Origin: Thermogemmatispora carboxidivorans
GTDB lineage: Bacteria > Chloroflexota > Ktedonobacteria > Ktedonobacterales > Ktedonobacteraceae
DNA length: 64,000 nucleotides
Reading direction: 5' to 3'
NCBI RefSeq assembly: GCF_000702505.1
Contig: NZ_JNIM01000001.1
Location: 682,001-746,000, forward strand
Below are positions 60,801 through 64,000 of the stretch, one piece after another. Every line of letters starts with the position of its first letter. The first letter of the stretch is position 1. The translations under genes and the position numbers were made by a program. The notes under the pieces were generated by a model. That model made no database searches, had not been told where the DNA came from, and worked only from the letters and a program-made list of their open reading frames with translations.

Positions 60801-61996
60801 CCAAGACGGACGCGGCGCTGCTGCTCGCAGGTATGCATCACCGTACGCAACGTCTCCAGCTCCTCCTCGCGACCCACCAGCGGGCTCTGATGCTGGCGCC
60901 CAACCTGCACCTGTGAGCGCCCGTCGCGCCCCTCCTGGCTGCGGCCCTCCACATCCGGCAACGATGTCAGAGGCACCGGCGGCAACCCCTTGACACTCAC
61001 CGAGCCGCGGCGCACCTCCTCATAGAGCCGGCGCGTCTCAGCCAATGGCTCAATATCATGGGTTCGCCGTAGCGCCTCGACCAGGCGATGGTAGACACGC
61101 ATCGCCTCAGCCCGCCGTCCCCGGGCCGTCAAAGCAATAATCAAGCGCTGCACCGCGGCCTCATTCGTATCATCGGCGGCAAGCAGACGGTCCATCGGCT
61201 CGATCACCGCCGCATAGGCCTCGCGGGCCAGACGCAGATCAGCCAGCTCCAGCAGGGCCCCCATCCAATGACGGCGCAGCATATCGCGTCGCGTCACCAC
61301 CCACGGCACATCAGACATCTCCGGCAGCAAATCATTTGCATAAAGAGCGACCGCCTCCTCAAGCAGATGCTCCCGCTCAGAGGCCGTACGCTGCTCCTCG
61401 TGGGCCTGCGCCAGCAACAGCTCAAACGCATCGCTATCCGTCCAGATCTCATGCTGATCAGCCAGGATCAGCCCCTCATGCTCAGTGCGCAGCAGGTGGG
61501 AAGTTGAAGCACGTGGAAGCGAAGGCTCCAAAATACGGCGCAGCGAATGCACCGTTCGATCAAGCCGGGCCGCGGCGGTCTCAGGATCAAGATTTGGCCA
61601 GAGCGCTTCCATAATCTGCTCGCGGCCCAGCTTACGCCCCGCGCTGAGGAGCAAAAGAGCAAAGAGCTGGCGTGGACGCTGATGGTTCCAACGAGCATCT
61701 TCCACCATTTGCCAGTTACGTCCCACACGGCGCTCAAGCTCAAAGCGACCTAGCATCGAGACGCGGAGCACGGCGGGATCATCGTCCTGGGCGGGCCGCC
61801 CGGCGATCCAGGTCTGGATCTGCTCAGGCTGAACATCGGGAGGTAAGGCCTTCCCAATATAGGTGCGCGTCGTACGGCCATTCACTGTCTTGTAGGCATA
61901 CCAGTAGGGGCCGTGTCCAATGCCCGTGTTACATTTGCGACAGCGCGGCTTGCCGCAGAAGCTGATTTGTTGATGGTAGGTCACTTTTGTGCTCAT
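57854..61996 (-). CDS. SARP-STAND-TPR regulator with zinc-knuckle N-terminus (copy 2)
   Basis: A 1,380-residue paralogue of the regulator at 51508-55662, with the same order: zinc knuckle (Cys14, Cys19, Cys22; GHGPYWYAY, TTRTYIGKALPP), winged helix and BTAD domain (KLGREQIMEALWPNLDPETA), STAND ATPase with Walker A AGEAGIGKTR near 417-426 and Walker B LLIVLDDMHWTDPSSCELLA near 540, then TPR repeats (AYALSSYGEAEHYYRLAIQY; DLDLAAREHKSSLKMAE). The ATG at 61996 follows AGGGGATC. Its own promoter lies at 62112-62139. Both copies keep the ATPase residues, so both should be switchable. Confidence 0.92.
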   Translation of the reverse strand: MSTKVTYHQQISFCGKPRCRKCNTGIGHGPYWYAYKTVNGRTTRTYIGKALPPDVQPEQIQTWIAGRPAQDDDPAVLRVSMLGRFELERRVGRNWQMVEDARWNHQRPRQLFALLLLSAGRKLGREQIMEALWPNLDPETAAARLDRTVHSLRRILEPSLPRASTSHLLRTEHEGLILADQHEIWTDSDAFELLLAQAHEEQRTASEREHLLEEAVALYANDLLPEMSDVPWVVTRRDMLRRHWMGALLELADLRLAREAYAAVIEPMDRLLAADDTNEAAVQRLIIALTARGRRAEAMRVYHRLVEALRRTHDIEPLAETRRLYEEVRRGSVSVKGLPPVPLTSLPDVEGRSQEGRDGRSQVQVGRQHQSPLVGREEELETLRTVMHTCEQQRRVRLGNRRRALISPFDQPRQPQCVLLAGEAGIGKTRLAEEVGREAQQRGWAIAWSRVYAQESSVPYRPWTEVLRNAQSRGFWQIQEISHRPLLYQPLSILLPELNALPHVEFASPLSPEDEQRRLWEATLDLLTMISERTPLLIVLDDMHWTDPSSCELLAYLVRHLQQRAIMIIATYRDTELPEEHPLRLLLPHLQREQVALRLEIAPLSEEQIASLVAHLPEPLVHYIQKQAGGNPFFAEELARTLAGTGPELVEQLLIGKGNGGHKQELGRALPLPETIAAVLDLRLQRLSSACQRLLSNASVLEGAFEFGEVLQLEQLGGSNIDESKLLDLLEEALREGVLVEEGAGTRISYHFWHPLLGLHLYQRLSGARRTSLHRRAALVLKQKYEGREAEGAATITQHLVKGGGEAALIRRYAELAGDHAYALSSYGEAEHYYRLAIQYLQASQGRPLAAWSQEERLNLADLYELLAYSLRVQSKPEEARHFYERLLEVRNYERQPSSPEEALYEAQYQAMIWVEIGWTWYDANDNAQALNCCERSAQILQQLHIEKSPAWASIHRERGYIAWQVGDYQLALREANRALQLFEQNLERASIRLPLDKPLRQTNINTSLMGDQVDIALTHRLLGSILNSVGQTREALYHLKMALTIFEQYNRYRDIAAACCNIGHAHLSIAQLPAAQAAFRRALMLAERLGDTLLQAVITSNLGLLAARLGDLDLAAREHKSSLKMAEKVSDKIYFCFWNAFLATILQRQMQSQEAARSMRKALSAAVSLNLQPCLGFALVALGTMRLTQAMYELARRPAEAHQPPGRESPAGRARHCLKRARQILERALTLEQLESETLVEGKLALAQVLLLFNELEQAHKLTSELLATLNAHERVLEFTKAQFLQGTILLAQGAGAQAERQINQALSTLHNKGLKIEYSHSIYFLSLLVSSKNVRLSKAKFLPQLRDALVLFRDCQDKLAYEATHHLLESFRGGERRS

Positions 61997-62111
61997 GTGA
62001 TGATCCCCTGATAGCGGTTCCTACCTGTCTGCGAACTGCACTGTGCTGGAGATGAGGGATAGGCTGAGCTGCGCAAAGGGAGCCTACCGGGACGCTTTAA
62101 TTAACTCCCTC

Positions 62112-62139
62112 ATTATACCTTATACCCCATTATGCGCAA
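62112..62139 (-). promoter_or_regulatory. Promoter of STAND regulator 2
   Basis: Minus strand TTGCGC (62139-62134), 16-base spacer, perfect TATAAT (62117-62112). The leader to the ATG at 61996 is about 110 bases. Confidence 0.6.
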
Positions 62140-62676
62140 GCTGGCAGCAGGAGCGGGTCAAAAGGATAGCGCCCCTCTCTCATGCTCTTCGCCTGGCAAC
62201 GCTAGCGCCCACCATGCAAGAAGCCTGCTGCCAGCGCCTGGCAAGCAGCTCCCGGCCCGTTGACAGCCTGGCGGAGAGGACAGCTGATTGACCCTGATTC
62301 GTGACCAACCCTCGGACCGCTGTGAGGCTTCTCCAGCGCAGTTCCCCAACAACAACCCTGGTGCCGGCGCCAACCAATGACCACCCAACGGCCAGCAGGG
62401 ACCCACGAACGCATCGCGCTTTACATAAGACTGGTATAAGACAGGACCAGGTCGAATCTTCTACCGAAACCAGCTTCCGTGGCGGGTGCAACCCGCTGCT
62501 TATCTGACCGGGAGCAGAAGCCTGGGGCATGAATCAAGCAACTCAAGGGCCTGTATCGCCCCATTGCAAGGTATACATCTTGCGATTCTGAGACGCCTGT
62601 CGAAAGAAGTCGAGCCATCTACTCCTGTACGCAGGGACCTCAGCAGGCACCCCATTGCGCCCGCTTCCTGCTGGCC

Positions 62677-62704
62677 TGCGCTGTCTTCCCAAGAAGACAG
62701 CGCA
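62677..62704. other. Perfect 12-bp hairpin upstream of the 73-residue gene
   Basis: TGCGCTGTCTTC, loop CCAA, GAAGACAGCGCA. There is no T-tract on the plus strand. It lies 50-80 bases before the TATACT box, so it could be an operator or the end of an unseen transcript. Confidence 0.6.
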
Positions 62705-62841
62705 GCGGCACCCTACCAGGAAGAGAGTGAGGAGGTAGGGGAAACCTCTGATCGGTATACTGCCCAGTGTCAGTGAAATCCTCGTCTGTCCTTGTGTTCT
62801 TCTGCGCACCTGCGCAGGTTAACGAGGGAGGAAGACAGCCC

Positions 62842-63063
62842 ATGTGCGAGAGCGAGGTTGCACGGCTGCGATCGCAGATCGAGCGAGAACTAGAGGCCAT
62901 GCAGCGAGGTCTTTACGGCCTGGCTCTGGGGACCGCTCGCCATGAGTTCATCCGGCGGCGCATGGATCATCTTGGACGCTATCAGCAGCGACTCGCAGGT
63001 CAGGTAGGCGAGGAGCAGGCCATGCAACTGATGTATACCCTCTACGTCCAGGTAGTGGGCTAG
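62842..63063 (+). CDS. Small helical protein (73 residues), unknown
   Basis: A predicted all-helical protein (CESEVARLRSQIERELEAM; RHEFIRRRMDHLGRYQQRLA; EEQAMQLMYTLYVQV) with no motif that I recognise. It begins at the ATG after GAGGGAGGAAGACAGCCC. It is followed 44 bases later by the PP2C phosphatase gene on the same strand, so the pair may be an operon and this protein may be linked to phospho-signalling. Its 5' region has a -10 box and a perfect 12-bp hairpin. Confidence 0.75.
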   Translation: MCESEVARLRSQIERELEAMQRGLYGLALGTARHEFIRRRMDHLGRYQQRLAGQVGEEQAMQLMYTLYVQVVG

Positions 63064-63107
63064 CAGAGGCAAGCGCTCGCATGAGCGAGGAGGCGTAGAC
63101 GCTGACT

Positions 63108-64000
63108 ATGAAAGAGCAGCTGCCATCGGAGTACGAGACGCCTCTGTTGGCGCACCTGCAGGCTCTCCCAGGGTTGGTAAAAAGACAACTGTCCGGGCGC
63201 GGCAGATCCCCTTTGCGCCGCTGGCAGCGCAATTTGCCGCTGCGCCTGGAGGTCGGCACGGCCTGGCACCAGGGTGAGGGCCGCCGCCTTGGCCCCAACG
63301 GAGATCGCTTAATCGCCCTGCAAGGAAGCTGTATTTGCAATGAACGCCTGCTTCCCATTGGCCTCTTCGTAGTGGCCGACGGCCTGGGCCTGGGCGATCG
63401 CGCCTACGATTTAGAAGCAAGCAACCTGGCCATCCAGACCCTCTTGCATTTCGTCCTTCTGGGCCTGACAGGCTCTCGCCCCCTGAGCGAGGAACAGCTG
63501 CCGAAATTGCTCGTCGAAGGCATCAGACGCGCGAACCAGGCCGTCTATCTGCGTAGCATAGAAGCATGTGCATACATGGTCACAACGCTGACGGCGGCCC
63601 TCGTAGTCGAGCTGACAGCCTATATTGCCAACGTAGGCAACAGCCGGGCCTATCGTTATCGAGAGCGCGAGGGACTGCTCCAGATTACGCGCGACCACTC
63701 GCTGGCGGCGCGCATGGTTGAGACCAGCGTCATCACGCCAGAAGAAGCCCAACGTCATCCCGAGCGCCGGCAGCTCTACCGAGGGCTTGGCAGCAAAGCC
63801 ACCGTTGACGTCGATTGCTTCAAACTTAGCCTTCAGATCGACGATCGCTTACTGCTCTGCTCTGATGGGCTATGGGAGGTCATTCCCGATGCCCAGCTCT
63901 TAGAGATCCTCTCTCTGCCCGGCCTCTCCTCGGCAGAGATCTGCGATCGGCTAGTGGCCACGGCCCTCGACAGTGGTGGACTTGACAACATTAGCGCGGT
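63108..64000 (+). CDS. PP2C-type Ser/Thr phosphatase, N-terminal part (cut by window edge)
   Basis: 297 residues of a PPM/PP2C phosphatase that would undo the work of the Ser/Thr kinases. Seen: GPNGDRL (metal-site Asp, an unusual form of the NxD motif), LFVVADGLGLGDRAYD (DG metal-binding motif, where GLG replaces the common GMGG), VGNSRAYRY, TRDHSLAARM, LLLCSDGLWEVIPDAQL and LDNISA (the last metal Asp-Asn). The catalytic metal ligands are kept. The ATG at 63108 follows GAGGAGG at a long spacing; an ATG at 63081 runs into a stop. The C-terminus lies outside the window. Confidence 0.9.
   Translation, partial: MKEQLPSEYETPLLAHLQALPGLVKRQLSGRGRSPLRRWQRNLPLRLEVGTAWHQGEGRRLGPNGDRLIALQGSCICNERLLPIGLFVVADGLGLGDRAYDLEASNLAIQTLLHFVLLGLTGSRPLSEEQLPKLLVEGIRRANQAVYLRSIEACAYMVTTLTAALVVELTAYIANVGNSRAYRYREREGLLQITRDHSLAARMVETSVITPEEAQRHPERRQLYRGLGSKATVDVDCFKLSLQIDDRLLLCSDGLWEVIPDAQLLEILSLPGLSSAEICDRLVATALDSGGLDNISA

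Larger units (their letters stand above)
61997..62841. other. Divergent region between STAND regulator 2 and the 73-residue gene
   Basis: 845 bases holding a promoter toward STAND regulator 2 and a TATACT box at 62756-62761 toward the small gene. Two hairpins precede the latter (62677-62704, and a 7-bp stem 62711-62717 with 62734-62740). No other gene is supported. Confidence 0.5.

Noticed and set aside
1..64000. CRISPR array, prophage, insertion sequence or integron
   Set aside because: No direct-repeat array with regular spacers, no transposase or integrase motif and no terminal inverted repeats with target duplication were seen. The DUF6788-like N-terminus of the STAND regulators is sometimes found near mobile genes, but here it is part of a large regulator.

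Overview
This is a GC-rich bacterial chromosome segment that looks like a Ktedonobacteria-type Chloroflexota, of the Thermogemmatispora/Ktedonobacter kind. The inference rests on several things seen together: eukaryote-like Ser/Thr kinases with FHA domains, giant SARP/STAND-ATPase/TPR regulators, a Leu T-box leader with a specifier loop, a CIRCE element, class 1B SpeD beside SpeE, and no phage or IS genes. No 16S gene is present, so the taxonomy is an inference. Promoters are of the ordinary sigma-70 type (TTGACA/TATAAT) and ribosome sites are mostly GGAGG-like.

Layout. 1-3.1 kb: a truncated Ser/Thr kinase, a HAD phosphatase and a kinase-FHA protein. 3.2-8.0 kb: a minus-strand operon of one membrane GT87-like and three GT4 glycosyltransferases with overlapping or touching ends, probably for a surface glycan. 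8.4-13.4 kb: a HIT hydrolase, a zinc-ribbon protein with two HTH-like repeats, and a 1,029-residue fusion of a degenerate kinase domain to a DinG/XPD-type iron-sulfur helicase. 13.8-22 kb: NrtR-like regulator, HAD hydrolase, class V aminotransferase, release factor 1, a YtxH-like membrane protein, a histidine phosphatase and an APH-fold phosphotransferase. 22.3-24.8 kb: a ClpE-like AAA+ unfoldase behind a CIRCE operator. 24.8-36.8 kb: methyltransferase, MmgE/PrpD protein divergent from an ArsR regulator (palindrome between them), histidine kinase, RecG, a YflT-like stress protein, an epimerase, an ArsA-family ATPase and a small protein.

37.4-47 kb: speE and speD face each other; leuS lies behind a T-box leader with a leucine (CUC) specifier; two tRNA-Ala genes follow, one of which lies inside the T-box leader; then a polysaccharide deacetylase, a 6-phosphogluconate dehydrogenase and a small winged-helix protein. 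47.8-64 kb: an FAD/NAD oxidoreductase, a membrane-anchored zinc-ribbon pseudokinase, two paralogous regulators of about 1,380 residues (zinc knuckle, SARP, STAND ATPase, TPR) with a 52-residue membrane/secreted peptide gene between them, a 73-residue protein, and the start of a PP2C phosphatase.

How it fits together. The window is mostly chromosomal housekeeping mixed with an unusually dense signalling set: two kinases, two pseudokinases, a PP2C phosphatase, an FHA reader, a histidine kinase and two STAND regulators. The three points most worth following up are the tRNA-Ala embedded in the leuS T-box leader (42396-42826), the pseudokinase-helicase fusion (10348-13437), and the twin STAND regulators with their peptide gene (51508-61996).
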